From: Norana najaformis
Taxonomy: Eukaryota > Annelida > Clitellata > Crassiclitellata > Hormogastridae
Direction: 5' to 3'
Assembly: GCA_964023275.1 (NCBI GenBank)
Contig: OZ029918.1
Location: 31,785,281 to 31,849,280 of the forward strand
Length of the DNA stretch: 64,000 nt
The position numbers and the translations under genes were made by a program. The notes beneath the pieces were generated by a model, which had not been told where the DNA came from, did not search any database, and saw only the letters and a list, made by a program, of their open reading frames with translations. Positions 1-11,305 of the stretch are shown piece by piece (positions within the stretch are counted from its first letter, which is position 1; every line of letters starts with the position of its first letter).

Positions 1-689
1 TGTCCCTATTGTTGTTGCAAACCATCTTCCTAGTTCCCGTCCCACTTTCACTGTAGATTTTGATTTCTCTCCAATGTTCTGTAGAATCTGTATCAGTCTG
101 TTGCCTACTCCATATGATTTCAGGATTGCCCAGGTAACATCGTGCTTGATGGAGTCGAATGCCTTTTGGAAGTCCACAAAACAGTTGTATATAAGCCTGT
201 TTTTTCGTTTGGCTTTTTCGGCAATCAATCGTACATCAGAATTTGTTGAACTACACTCCTATCCTTTCTAAACCCTGCTTGTTCATCTGACATATGTTCT
301 TCAGTTTTTGCCTTCAAACGTCTCAACAGGATTGTCATAAGCACTTTTTCCATGTGGTTTATTAGTGCAATAGTTCTATAATTCTTACACAATATTAGGT
401 CTCCTTTCTTTGGTATTGCTAGAAGTATTGACTTTGTCCATTCCTGCGGTATTCTTCCTTCTTGTCACGTCTGCTTGCTTCTATTGTGTATTTCTTGTAT
501 CAAATCCTGCCCTCCAGCTTTCATAATTTCTCCTGTTATTCCATCTGTTCCAGGGCTTTTAATGTTCTTCAGGCGGTTACCCGCCCATTCTACCTCTTCA
601 TATAGGATGTTATCATTCTCATCATCTTCAGCTGGTCGCGTCATACCTTGTAATTCTTCAATTAGCTCTTTGTTCTTTGGCTCCTTCAT
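1..689 (-). pseudogene. Broken LINE reverse transcriptase (left edge)
   Basis: Remnant of a non-LTR retrotransposon reverse transcriptase read on the minus strand and running off the left edge. Visible motifs, in order: IKSPGTDGITGEIMKAGG (RT block before the palm, about 530-570), GRIPQEWTKSILLAIPKKGD (about 395-455), NYRTIALINHMEKVL (about 350-395) and DEQAGFRKDRSVVQQ (about 255-300). These follow the order known for LINE polymerases. A stop ends the 74-residue open segment near 465, and stops and frame changes follow the QAGFRKDRS block, so the copy is dead. The catalytic FADD box would lie outside the window. A separate C-terminal LINE fragment at 37379-37560 may belong to a related clade. 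Family level is confident; the exact clade is not assigned. Confidence 0.85.
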
Positions 690-898
690 ATATGCTGTAG
701 CATATACGTGTCTATATAGGGCGCTGCTTTGACTGTGTCTTTTGCATAGGAATGTGTTTCAGCTGTCCTGTGCGGTTATCTGTCTTTTTGTGGGTTGACA
801 GATTGTTTATAAAAACTGTTGTAATTTTCCGAGACCATAAAATCGTAGATTGGCTATCGACAAAAATCCAATTTCAGTCGGACTGACTCACACTGAAC

Positions 899-1100
899 CT
901 AGGTCAGAGAGAGAGACAGACAGACAGACACAGACAGACACAGAGACACAGACACAGACAGACAGAGGCAGACAGACAGATAAATACACATAGGCAGAAA
1001 CAGAGATGACAGAGCCACAGAGAGACAGAGAAGAAGGCAGGGAACAATAGCGACCGAGCCAGAGAGAGAGAGAGAGAGAGAAACATACGGAGACAGAGAC
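899..1100. repeat. GACA/AG-rich microsatellite
   Basis: Interrupted (GACA)n runs pass into (AG)n near 1061-1080. The overlapping minus-strand Ser/Leu/Val/Cys-rich open frames are translations of this repeat, not genes. The stretch from 1100 to about 1836 holds nothing I recognise. Confidence 0.9.
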
Positions 1101-1836
1101 CGAGATGACGACAGATTCGAAGCCAAAGAAACACGGAGACAGAGAGGCATACACAGACGGTTCCATTCGCTCCTAAAAACGATCCGATCTGGAGCACGAT
1201 AAACTCTGCCAGGTCGATAGGGTTCGCATACTATTCGCTGTCTGCCTCATGCGATAACATCAAGAATGTGCGCACGTCTATGGTAGGAGTCTCAGTAGCA
1301 AATTGTGAGATAAGGAAAAGCTAAAGGTCTAAGACTATAGCCATATTTGCTGAAAAGTACACTCACCCACACCATCCCAGCGGGACATTGTGAGAATGCT
1401 GATTTTCTTGTCACACTGTCATACATGTAGGTCCTAAGCCGACGAGAGAATATAGGCCTAATCTCACCGCAATGCATAGACATGGGGCCAATGCCGCGTT
1501 TGGGCTGACGTTTATTTTCCAGGCGGCGTCTGCAGTTTAAATAATTCTACCACAACAGTGTGCATGGGGTAAACGTAAGCCCGAGATTTTGGGGTAAACT
1601 GTGTTGAGGCAACAATAGGTCCAGGCCGTTCTCCAAATAAAGTTAAGCGCTATCATCTTTTCTATCAGTTCGAAAATGAATATATTTTACAGAACGCTGT
1701 TCTTTTTTATAATTTACACACAGGCCGATACGATTTAGGCCTTATAGCATATATTTTATAAGCTAAGGGTCTCATTGTGTCATTTTCTGCGACGGTCTTC
1801 AGAATTTCTCAAAATTTGTTCAATTAAAATTTGTAC

Positions 1837-1910
1837 TTAATTACTTTTCGTTTGTCTCACAATGAATCTCGCTTAATTACTTTTCGTTTGTCTCACAATG
1901 AATCTCGCTT
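1837..1910. repeat. About 37-bp tandem duplication
   Basis: Two adjacent near-identical copies contain the string TTACTTTTCGTTTGTCTCAC. They lie just upstream of the degraded transposase remnant. Confidence 0.8.
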
Positions 1911-1959
1911 CTTTAACTTACTTAATAATACTAAAGGTTGCTAGCCTTTGCGGGTTTAC

Positions 1960-2340
1960 CGCCATCTTGATTAGAATTTTAATTTTTGAGCATTTACATT
2001 CGCACCAACAAATTAAAACCCATCAAACGTGGCTTCAGAGTGTAAGAAAGAAAAGTTGTAAAAGAAAAGGTTTTCAAAGAGAAATTTGAAAATTTATGTG
2101 TTTTCACGGAGGTAAGAGATGAAATTCAGTGTTTTATTTGTCAGCAATCGATTGTTGTTCCCCAGAAGTAGGCTGCTACGTGCTTCGGCACTATAACACT
2201 GCATTGCGAAAAATATGAAGCAAAATGGACGGAGTGGAAAAGTTCAGCAACTTAAAGCTGGATTTTCCAAGCCGTGAAATTTGTTTTTAATAATAACAAG
2301 TTAAGCGAAGATTCGGTAGGAGCAAGATTGTAATCAGCGA
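1960..2340 (+). pseudogene. Degraded BED-finger transposase-like remnant (hAT/ZBED type)
   Basis: Around 2100-2340 the plus strand encodes FTEVRDEIQCFICQQSIVVP, then RHYNT in a second frame, then EKYEAKW, VQQLKAGFSK and NNNKLSEDSVGA. A Cys-x2-Cys followed by paired His residues and the VQQLKAGFSK segment is the layout of the BED-type zinc finger at the start of hAT-derived proteins such as the ZBED/GTF2IRD2-like group. In-frame stops and at least two frame changes show it is not functional. No downstream catalytic domain is visible, so only the N-terminal part survives. The assignment rests on motif layout. Confidence 0.55.
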
Positions 2341-2499
2341 ATAATAATAATAATAATAATGATAATAATAATAAAATATATAATATATAATGCGTGCGGC
2401 TTGGTACATGTAAGTTAGAAATGAGTTATGTCACACGTGTCATTATGTAATCACTCTTAAATAACCGAAATTCCATACAGAATACATCGTCACATAGAT

Positions 2500-2755
2500 C
2501 TTACATATATATAAAAGTAAAGCTCCCATATCCCGCAAGTGAGACGTAGGGGAGGCTATCATTTCCTTTTCTAAGGCTCTTGAGACGGCAATGGACGAAT
2601 CCCTCCCAAAGTCCTCAACACGGAGCCGGCGCATAGCAGGATTTACCGTTTACTTCCGAGCTTACGCCGGTACCAAATTATACTGCATGGTAATAGAGGC
2701 ACGGTGTGCGCAAACAACTTGCCCAGGGTCGTTACACGGAGTCGAATAAAATGAA
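2500..2755 (+). repeat. Unclassified SINE-like repeat, copy 1
   Basis: About 110 bp at the 3' part (from GCAGGATTTACCG near 2636) closely match 17890-18000, including a CCAAATTATACTGC core and an ACAACTTGCCCAGGGTCGTTA end. No internal RNA polymerase III boxes were recognised with certainty. The two copies are about 15 kb apart and differ at scattered positions. Confidence 0.65.
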
Positions 2756-4600
2756 TGTTTATAAAGATCTATATAAACATTTATCGATCTAATTTATGTG
2801 GCTCCATAAACTGAATTCAGGATCTTTCCAAGCAATTTCACGCATGTATTCTGACCTTTCACCTGAATTTGCAGTTCTGCTATCTTTGGTCCCTGGGTCG
2901 TTGACTTTGCAATAAGCGTCCTACTGTTGCAAAGTAACAGACCTATGTACATGCATAGACCTATAGGCCTAAAACTCCAGCCTATGTATATATTGATTCT
3001 TTTTATATACAGCATGCATATGTATAACGATGCGGCCTGTGTATATCGTATATAGTACGTTTCTGTTGACTTTGATCCTTAATTCTAAAACATTTGATAC
3101 TCTCAAACCGCAGGGTGTTCTCTCAGCTGCCAGTGTTTAACCTATTTGATTCTTCGATATTTAAACACACACGCGATCTGTCTGTTCATCAGTATCTCTG
3201 CAATTACACATTGATACATTACGTTCGACGATAGCTAAACTCACATGCAGTATGTAGATCTAAAATTCCGTCAGTTAGGATTACTTTACTAGAGCTCAGA
3301 GCTGTATTCTTTCTTCTGGCCTATTTTATAGAATTTTGTTGAAATTAAGCTATTTTAATGCTATTTTAATCTAACCAATGTTAATTCTAATTAATATTAA
3401 TGTAACTGGAATATTTAATCTAATTAATGTTAAATCCAATTAACGTTCATGTCACAATTAATTCTAATTAATGTTAATATCACTGGAATATTTGATTTAA
3501 TTAATTGTAAATCTAATCAACGTTAATGTCACTGGAATATTAAAGCTAATTAATGTTAATTATAATTAGTATTAAATCTAATGTCACTGGCATATTTATC
3601 GGTGTCAAGACCTCACCGAAATTATAACATTATTAGAAAAGCAAATCTAAATTGCTATAGCAGTTTTAACAAATGCAGTTCCAACAGTGGCGTAGCATTG
3701 ACAAGTTCAACGAACCGGAACCCCGACCATTTAGGGCACAGCTGGTAGTCGCCGAGATTATTTTTGCAAGCGGTAAACTGCAGGAAAATGAAAAGCCCCG
3801 ATAGGGATTTTTTGGAGGGCGGGATCTGCAGCTGAACAGGAGTTCCATATTCCTTGCTGTGCGCTGAATTTAAAAGTAAAATTTCAATTTGCAAATTCCT
3901 TGTAAACATGGAACTGAGTCATTTCGACTTAAAAAGTTCTATTATGTTCGGCATGAAGTGCCTGACCGAGATCAAACTGCAGCAGAGTTAAATGAGTTAA
4001 ATGAACATTGGTTAATTATAAATAAAGAACTGTTTGTAGTATTAAGTTGCTGCACGCCTTGGAAAGTTTACCGTGTTCCGTGCGAATAATTGTTCTTTTG
4101 AACAAACAGTAATTCATATATCACGCAATGCCCTCCTTTCACTTACAATTCAGAACAACAACGATATTCGGGTGGGATAAATTTCGTCCCCGTTAAACTA
4201 TCGCCTCGGGCAAGAAGCTCAGCTGCTCTAAAACGTAATGTGACGTGATTTTATGTATTCTTTGAGCACTTTGTATGCTACAAGGCAGTTGTTCATTTAT
4301 TGCGTGGCTCAGTTACCAGATATGAGTTCCCAGGGTTGGCCAATCTTTTGGCACATAAACTGTAAGACAAGCTTTTCATGTGGATCAAGTGGTTCCACAA
4401 CTACATGTCACTTTCAAATGGCAACTCGAAGCTCGAATGCAGATGTTAAGTCGACATTTGCAGCAATCAGGCCAGTCTATCTATCGGGTACCGTAGTGTG
4501 TTGTGTGTAGTTGCGTAGTTTAGTGTTGCTCAAGTGGCGTAGAGTAGCATGGCTCAGTGTAGTAGTAGTGTGCCCTTCATTCATTCGTTCCTTAGTTCAT
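2756..4600. other. Gene-free stretch with AT-rich tandem repeat
   Basis: No supported gene. Positions about 3340-3595 hold a degenerate AT-rich tandem repeat built on TAATTAATGTTAA and CACTGGAATATT, with roughly 60-bp spacing between the latter. At 3685 the string CAGTGGCGTAGCA matches the left end of the hAT element at 53784. The open frame at 3889-4089 has no recognised domain. Confidence 0.6.
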
Positions 4601-4614
4601 TCATTCACTGAGAG

Positions 4615-4790
4615 CGTTTAAATAGCACCCTTCAAGATGTCTACTCTACTTAGAGGCGGTCCTAGCCAGGTTCCGGAGAAATAGAACAGTTTTTGAAGTG
4701 TTGATGAAAGGTAGTCAACATGTAGCGTCCCTGGCCAGAAGAACACTCAGATTCAGAGGGAGTCTCTTCTAGGTATAGATGGCCAAACCG
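4615..4790 (+). repeat. Interspersed repeat family D, copy 1
   Basis: The segment from TAGCACCCTTCAAGATGTCTAC to the GGAGTCTCTTC region matches 25560-25740. Shared blocks include CTTCAAGATRTCTACTC, ACAGAACAGTTTT and GGCCAGAAGRACR. It is probably a LINE-derived 3' end, but no coding part was seen. It abuts a family B fragment (4805-4880). Confidence 0.6.
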
Positions 4791-4804
4791 CTGAAAAGAC
4801 ATCG

Positions 4805-4880
4805 TAATCATAACTTCGAGATTTCTATAGCGCCCAAAGAAAGCTAAGTCGCAGAAACCAGCTTATGCACAGTTGCATTG
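4805..4880 (-). repeat. LINE family B 3' end fragment
   Basis: Carries the family B signature (TCTATAGCGCCCAAAGAAAGCTAAGTCGC, written here split: TCTATAGCGCCC and AAGCTAAGTCGC). The orientation is antisense to the family's coding copies at 55492-55800 and 60650-61080. A much more diverged relative may lie at 5680-5900. Confidence 0.65.
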
Positions 4881-6340
4881 TCGAATTGCGTACAAAAGGA
4901 ACATAAGCTGTACAGTTTATTGTCGCTTCATGTGGCATGGCTCAGCGTAGGACTAGTGTGCCCAAATACGCCTATGTTTATGCACGCCAAGGCGAAATGC
5001 AGGCCTAGAATGTCGATATCGAATCAGAATGTAGGCTTTGTAATCGGAAATTTGTATAGCGCTTCTTCAAGGGAGAATAATCCGAGGCGGTAGATTTGTA
5101 AGTATGTGCAGGCCTACTACTACATATGGGGGGGGGGGGTAGTAGGAAGGGCAAGTATCTTATTTGGTTCGTTATAAATGAAACAGATGATCCTATACAA
5201 ATCGCTCTAAGGTTTTCAAATCTATAGAGAAACTGCAGACGAATAATAATTATTTCACCCAGTAGTTACCTTTTTTGTTCAAACAAGTCGAGCAGAAAAT
5301 TCGTCAAAACTGTAATCCGCCTGACGTGACTTAGAATATTCAAACCAGCGAACGTGCATTTATTGATATTTAGAATTCCTGAGCTGCTACCGTAGAATGT
5401 TTTCACATGCGTCAACAAACTCCGCAGAAGTCAGAACCTAATACGTGCGATCGCATGACTGCAAATAAAGAAACCGCTTCGCCGTAATAATTTTCATATC
5501 GGAGAAAGTCCTTATAGGCTGCAGCGCCAGCCTATAACAGTTGACGGAAACTTCTCTTTCAACGCCTTTCCTATTCATCCGTTTGTCCAAGGCTTTCGCT
5601 GCCGGTATAAGGCCGGTGTGAAGCCAAACGAGGCTTGGGAAAAACAGTTCCGAAAATATCATGACTGATTCACGCGAACTCTAGCTTTCTGAAGCGCTAC
5701 TTAAAAGCTAAGCGCAGGGCACCAGTTAATCACGAGCGCTGCGTCAAGTCAATGGGGTTGTCCAAAGATGCTATTAAGAACTAAGTCCGGATGCCAGAAG
5801 ACCAGAGAGAGAAAGGGGAAAGGAACTGTTACGGTGGGTTGTGTTTAAGCTGAGAGAAATGGGAAGGCAGCGGATTCGATGGATCAGGTTGGGATTTCTT
5901 GAAGAGGTGAGACTTATAAAAATCATTATAAAAATAGAACTGATTTCGTCGATATCGTTGCGTTTGCCAAAATCATGTTTTCAATAATTTCCATTAGGTA
6001 TAAGTACAAACTGCTTGAACGACTATTTAGGCTTCTATTTTCAACTTACTAAAATATGGTTTCCCTTCAAATTTTGCTACAAAGGCAAAAGAATACTTAA
6101 AATTCGCGTCACTATAGACATGCAGTATAATATGTTGTGCCAAAATTGGGCGAAGTCGGAACCTTCTTCACCCGGGAACTCATTTGGCACCACACCAGAC
6201 GGGCGGTGCGAGCAACAGGCCAGCATCCATCCATCGGACGGTTAGTCCGACTGCCAGCTCCCCCTCTCTCGATCAGCAACTGCCTGACATCTCAAACGGC
6301 GAACTGCTGAATGACTGACTGTCAGGTTCACCCTACCATC
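4881..6340. other. Gene-free stretch
   Basis: A G-run at 5130-5140 and a diverged family-B-like fragment at about 5680-5900 are the only structures seen. Open frames here (for example 5438-5662 minus) have no recognised domain or splice context. Confidence 0.5.
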
Positions 6341-6375
<35 letters not shown>

Positions 6376-6490
6376 TGTATATATATGTATATATATAATT
6401 ATATATATAATATATATATATAATTATATATATAATATATATATATATAATATATATACATATGTATATATGTTTGCATATATATATATA
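6341..6490. repeat. (TA)n-rich microsatellite
   Basis: About 150 bp of nearly pure TATATATG/TATATAAT repeats. It is followed to about 7020 by CA- and GA-rich simple sequence. The Tyr/Ile-rich open frames on both strands are its translations. Confidence 0.95.
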
Positions 6491-7599
6491 CTTGTGGTGA
6501 TTAGCGTATACGCAAGACACATACAAAAACATACACACAGGTGCATAGACATGCAGATATACACATACAAACAGACACATACAGAAGAACAGACGTGCAG
6601 ATATACATACACAGAAACATAGGAGTAGGTAAGCTTACACCGACAATTAGATAGCCTATATGTACATACTTTCCTACTACATGTAGCAAAGGTCTCTTTA
6701 TATAGAGCCGCACAAACACACTGAAATGCATGCGTACATGCAGGCAGGCTTGCAAAAACACTTTAAGAGAGACACTAAGCATACAAAAAGACATAGGCTA
6801 CTATGTAGCCTAGGAAACATTGGCATAAACGTGCGCGTATATATGAAGAAACCCTGACGCACATTGACACATACAATAAGAAAGACACACAGATATTGAA
6901 ACACTGTTGCACAAAAACCAAAAACAGGTGGAGACAGACAGAAAGAGGGAGGAAAGGAGAGAAGAAAAGAGGGACGTAGGGACAGAGAGAGGGAGAGACA
7001 GACAGGCAGACAACAGATAAACACGACGGCAACAGCAGATAACACGACGCCAAGACGACATAAAGTTACAGATACTTCAGACCATCCGACCGAATGATGT
7101 CCCTATTTTACTGGTCTCGTAGTGGCCTCGTGTTGGTACTTGTTGGTACTTGTTGGTACTAGTACTCGGTTAAGTAACTGTACTTGCCTACGCAGAAAAT
7201 ACACAGATTAGGAGTCGGACAATTTTCACGGAAGAGCCCTTGGAAAGAGGAAGTTTGGTGAATGTATGTTTATCACGTCTGTCGGCTGTCGTAATCGTAA
7301 CCGTGGACCAGGGTATCGGTTCAGTTTTCAGAGCATGCTTATATCGTAATAAGAAATTTATATAGAGCCGCATCAAGAAACACTGTTCAGAGGCGCTGTC
7401 TAGATAAATGTCTACACGATGTTAAAGTTTATTAGCAACAAAAGGTTATGCAAAACTATGCCGAAGTAACTATAAAAGTCACCAATGGGGAATTTCCACG
7501 CGCATGCATTCCGAAGAGTTGACTTCATGCCTAAACTTTTGTAGATAACCGAAATATTTGCACTCAAACGGCTCAAATGTTTGCAGCTTTGAATATTTG

Positions 7600-7965
7600 T
7601 GGCACATCTCAGGTATACCCTTGCCCCGTCAGCGCTTTGGTTTCACACTCCACCAACTAAATCCTGGGGCCGTAACTGCCTGCGCCCTCTGAACGTTCCC
7701 ATGACCCCAGTCAGTTCGTCCTGGTGCCGTGACCGTCCTGGTTTTGCCCCAGAAATTTCCCGTGCCCTCGGCCAATTTATCCTGGCACCGTGACTGCCCT
7801 GGCTTTATCCTCTTTAAGATCACGTCCATCCCAACCATTTCAGCCTGGCGTCGTTAAAACTGCCTCGGCTTTGCCCCCTGAAAAACCCGGTGCCCTCGGC
7901 CATTTCATCCTGGCACAGTGGCTGCCCTGCCTTTGCCCCCATAAAGGTTCCCGTCCTCCAAATAG
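7600..7965 (+). repeat. Degenerate 57-65-bp GC-rich tandem repeat
   Basis: Units begin with CCTGG at 7663, 7720, 7781, 7844 and 7909. Each contains versions of GCCGTGACTGCCCTGG, TTTGCCCC and GTGCCCTCGGCCA. The five units have drifted in length and sequence. The composition is much more GC-rich than the surroundings. It leads straight into a LINE remnant. Confidence 0.75.
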
Positions 7966-8039
7966 TTGCAACTGCTCGGAAGTTCTCAGAACGATCCAAC
8001 AGCTTCGCTCTCCTATAGATTCAGCATCGCTGAAAGCGT

Positions 8040-8640
8040 TGATAGCTTTCTTTTGACTGGACTCAACTACTGCAACTCAATACTCCATGGTCTCCCTGAC
8101 TGCATGCATTGCATTGCATTGCATTTCAGTAAGTAGTGCATTTGTTAACACATGGCCGCACACTGCTTCCACTAGTCATGCACCAGCTGCAAGACTGTCT
8201 TCGACTCCCTAACCGAGACCACATCACACCTGCTCTTCGTTCTCTTTACTGTGTCTTTGCTTCCTGTATCTGAGCAGATCCGCTTCAAGCTGGCATTCCT
8301 CATGTATAGAACACGTGCAAATCGTCTGCCATCCTACTTATCATCCATGGTTACACTCTGTAGCTCTGTTAACAGCTGATCCGTTCTTCGATCAGCATCT
8401 TATGGAAAGTATGTTGTCACACCTCTTGTCTGCCCGACATTTGCTTAACATAACATGACAGTTATGTTACCTTAGTCGTGATAACAGTTATGCTAACAGT
8501 TAACATAACAGCTGCTGGTCCCTGTACGTCCTCATGCTCACAATTTTTTTATCGAGACTGGTTTTCACTCTAAACTGAACACTTACCTCTTCCAGTCTAT
8601 TATGGTTCTTAGTGTTTCCTCTTGTCTGACTTCATTGTGC
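8040..8640 (+). pseudogene. 3' end of a CR1/L2-like LINE ORF2
   Basis: The plus strand encodes TGLNYCNSILHGLP-like residues at about 8053-8095, then RDHITPALRSLY (8210-8250), VSEQIRFKLAFLMYRTRANR (8268-8327), LPSYLSSMVTLC, SVLRSASYGK, and finally IETGFHSKLNTYLFQS (8550-8600). This is the usual C-terminal order of CR1/L2/Jockey-clade ORF2 (DYCNSLL, then ITPVLKSLHWLPV, then RSFxVAAPxLWN). Inserted bases and stops break it. A GCATT microsatellite interrupts near 8102-8130. It is probably family C, since ATTACAATT appears just beyond (8673). Confidence 0.75.
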
Positions 8641-9825
8641 GCCTTTAAACTTTGTAAGAAGGTCATTATCAAATTACAATTCCACTCATTGGCGGATTTG
8701 TCAATAGGCGTGAAGGGGCGGTTCACCCCCGCCTCTCTTGGTGATATGCCGGGGTCCCTCAGACCAGTCCTGTGTGTGGTGGACTGCCAGACTGTGGCGC
8801 CCCTCTGGAAGTACCCTTCCCCCTCCTCGCAAGCAATCCTGGATCCGCACTGGTTGCACTGTATTGCATGGTATTGTATAGTGCGGTGAATCTCGGACTA
8901 AAACGGTGCGTACACGGGGTCTTTAAATGGCGTGGCGCCCATTCAAACGGACGGTGCTGATGAAGGATCTCCACCGATAAATTCATTGAAAAATGAGCAG
9001 GCTCGAGGCCATGTATAATAGAAAAATTTGTAAGTTTAGGCCTACATTTACATTTATCCAATTCTGCAAAGAATAGAAACAACATTCAGTTCAAACTCTA
9101 GCAACAAAATAACTACTCTAAACTAAAGAAGACTAGCATGAATCAAATTCACAATGCCACTATATCGCACCGTAAAACGGCAAAAGAAAAAAGCTCATAT
9201 GCAACTGTTTAAGTTATCTAAAGGCAAAATCGTTCCCACAACTGTAGTGAAGAGTGCAGTCCTGTGAAACGTAACAACATACTGTTTCAATCTGTGATGT
9301 ATTTAATGTAATCAAAGAACCGAACCGTAATGCAAGAAAGGGCTAGCAGTCTAAGAGGATAACGCACTCTTACTGGCACATAAGAGTTAGCAGCCTCAAA
9401 TGATTAACGCCCGCCTTTTTCGGCACACATAGGCCTACACGACCAGTGCGACCAGCGGTGAGAGTTCTCCGAGTCTTTATAAAACAGGGTATTGACGATT
9501 GAAATCGACACAGGAATGTCTTTAATAAACGTTAAACTTCACCAAAGCACATCGTGCCCGACCTGAATTTTTAAACCGCTTACTGCATTCCGACAGTAAC
9601 CAAATAGCATTATTTAATAGCAATCAGTAAAGAAGGTAACTAAATTACCCATCCATTCGCGGCTAGCACGGGCCGCACACGCACATCTGAAATAACGTGG
9701 CACCCACCCATTCCTTAATTAATTTATATCTGTGGCTTCGAGTCGCCTTGTTTGGTGCTAATTTAAAGAACTTCTACCACTGCGCTGCCTCCATTTTAGT
9801 GATAATCTTATAAGCTGTGTAATGG
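8641..9825. other. Gene-free stretch
   Basis: No recognised gene or repeat family; base composition is ordinary. The 62-108-residue open frames around 8759-9085 overlap on both strands without a conserved motif. Confidence 0.5.
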
Positions 9826-10135
9826 TAATCTCGAAACTTCTACAGCGCCCAACGAAAGCTAAGTCGCGGAAACTAGCGCATTCATAGGCGCTCAGTCAAA
9901 ACAAAATCGATAGACAGTAAAAGTTTGGATCCAGGTCAAGATCCAAGAGTCGACACAGAAATGTCTTTAATAAACGCAGACAGACGGCTTTGGTGGATGG
10001 TGTTTGGAAATGAACCAGAAAGTGAGATAAGGGGAAGAGAAAGAATCAGGATAGGATTTGTGGAAGAGGAGTGTGCTGTAAGTAATGCATTGTAGACGCA
10101 CCATATAGACCATCCATTAGCTGAGCGAGGATCAT
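9826..10135 (-). repeat. LINE family B 3' end, antisense
   Basis: Starts with the ATCTCGAAACTTCTACAGCG signature, then GCTAAGTCGCGG, GCGCTCAGTCAAAACAAAAT, a CAGACAGA stretch and the region that in sense copies encodes the LINE C-terminus. It ends by about 10075. From about 10078 it is followed by a fragment with GTAAGTAATGCATT that is shared with 25245-25300 and 19015-19085. Confidence 0.75.
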
Positions 10136-10849
10136 AGGCGTGGATGGGTCACAGCTAAAGCGTCCTGTGTTCGCCCTAGTCACATGGGTTCCGCTCCATG
10201 ACACATATTAACCTGAAATAATCTTACGTAAGTTGAAAAGGAAGAGAATTGCATATATTCCTAAAGAAACCTTACCAATCTTTCATCAGGTTAACTAAAA
10301 CGCAGTACAGACTATGAACGAGATCCATGTTGTCTAAGCCTCAAATTTTGTTCTGAGTCAAAGCTGGCCATTTGTGAAATTTTCTGGGAAGCAGGGTACC
10401 ATACCCCCACTCTTTCATACTGTGAATAAGCAATGCCGTTTAAGTTTAGTATGAACTCGGCAATCTCCAATGATTGCATACTAATATATAATCAAACAAA
10501 TAATTATTATGCGAAAGGATGGGAAGAAGTTGATACCCCATTTCTAGACAAAAGTTACATCCATCTGCGTGGCATTATAAATATTCATACAGTACGTGTT
10601 TAGACATTTTATTCCGAGTTCGATTTGTTGCTGGGGTTGTTTGGCTTTGATCTTGATAGAGATGGACAGCGCCTCCACCTGCCTGCTCCACCTCATACGG
10701 TCTCTGCTCCTCTTCTCCTAGGTTGTTGTGACTGACGGTAAACAGGATCATACACCTTGACAAATGCAATGTATTACCAAGCTCTTCAACGCATTCTTCC
10801 TTTGCTGGCAGGTTCTTGCCCTTTTCTGACCCGGCTTCTCCAACAGATA

Positions 10850-10945
10850 ATGATTCTGGATTACGATTTTGACTTGAAGCAATCATCGACTGATGCTTTG
10901 AGCAATATGATAACAGCGAGTGCTGTAGAAGTCATTAGATTTTCT
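10850..10945 (+). repeat. LINE family A 3' tail, sense copy
   Basis: Contains AAGCAATCATCGACTGATGC, then ATATGATAACAGC, GTGCTGTAGAAGTCATTAGA. This is the family A tail, also seen sense at 21305-21395, 34225-34290, 42525-42580 and 57180-57240. The preceding 250 bp probably belong to the same insertion, but I could not align them to a second copy. Confidence 0.65.
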
Positions 10946-11104
10946 TGTAGAGTTGATTAAAGTGCTATGCAAATAAGCTGGTCTCCCTGATGCAACTGTT
11001 CTTTTGCAAGGTTAAATTTTAGCATTGGGGTTGGTTCTCAAACCCCACTTCGTCACAAGCAAAATCTGACCCTGACACATTTTCCACGAATCACACCCTG
11101 ATTA

Positions 11105-11305
11105 TGTAAACACTTGTACAAATGTATATTTATTAATGCACTTATACAAATGCATATCAATTAAAGCACTCATATACAAGTATATTAGTTACTGCACACA
11201 AACAAATGTACATCAATTTATGCAATTGTACACATGCATACTAATTAATGCACTTGTACATGTGTATATTAATTAATGCACTCAAACACATGTATAATTT
11301 GATAT
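11105..11305. repeat. About 30-bp AT-rich tandem repeat
   Basis: Six to seven degenerate units on the pattern AATTAATGCACTTGTACA.ATGTAT. Spacing between the TGCAC cores varies from about 27 to 32 bp. Confidence 0.75.

Noticed and set aside
888..1197. Ser/Leu/Val/Cys-rich minus-strand open frames
   Set aside because: Translations of GACA/AG microsatellite.
8759..9085. 108-codon minus-strand open frame
   Set aside because: No conserved motif, overlapped by plus-strand frames of similar length.
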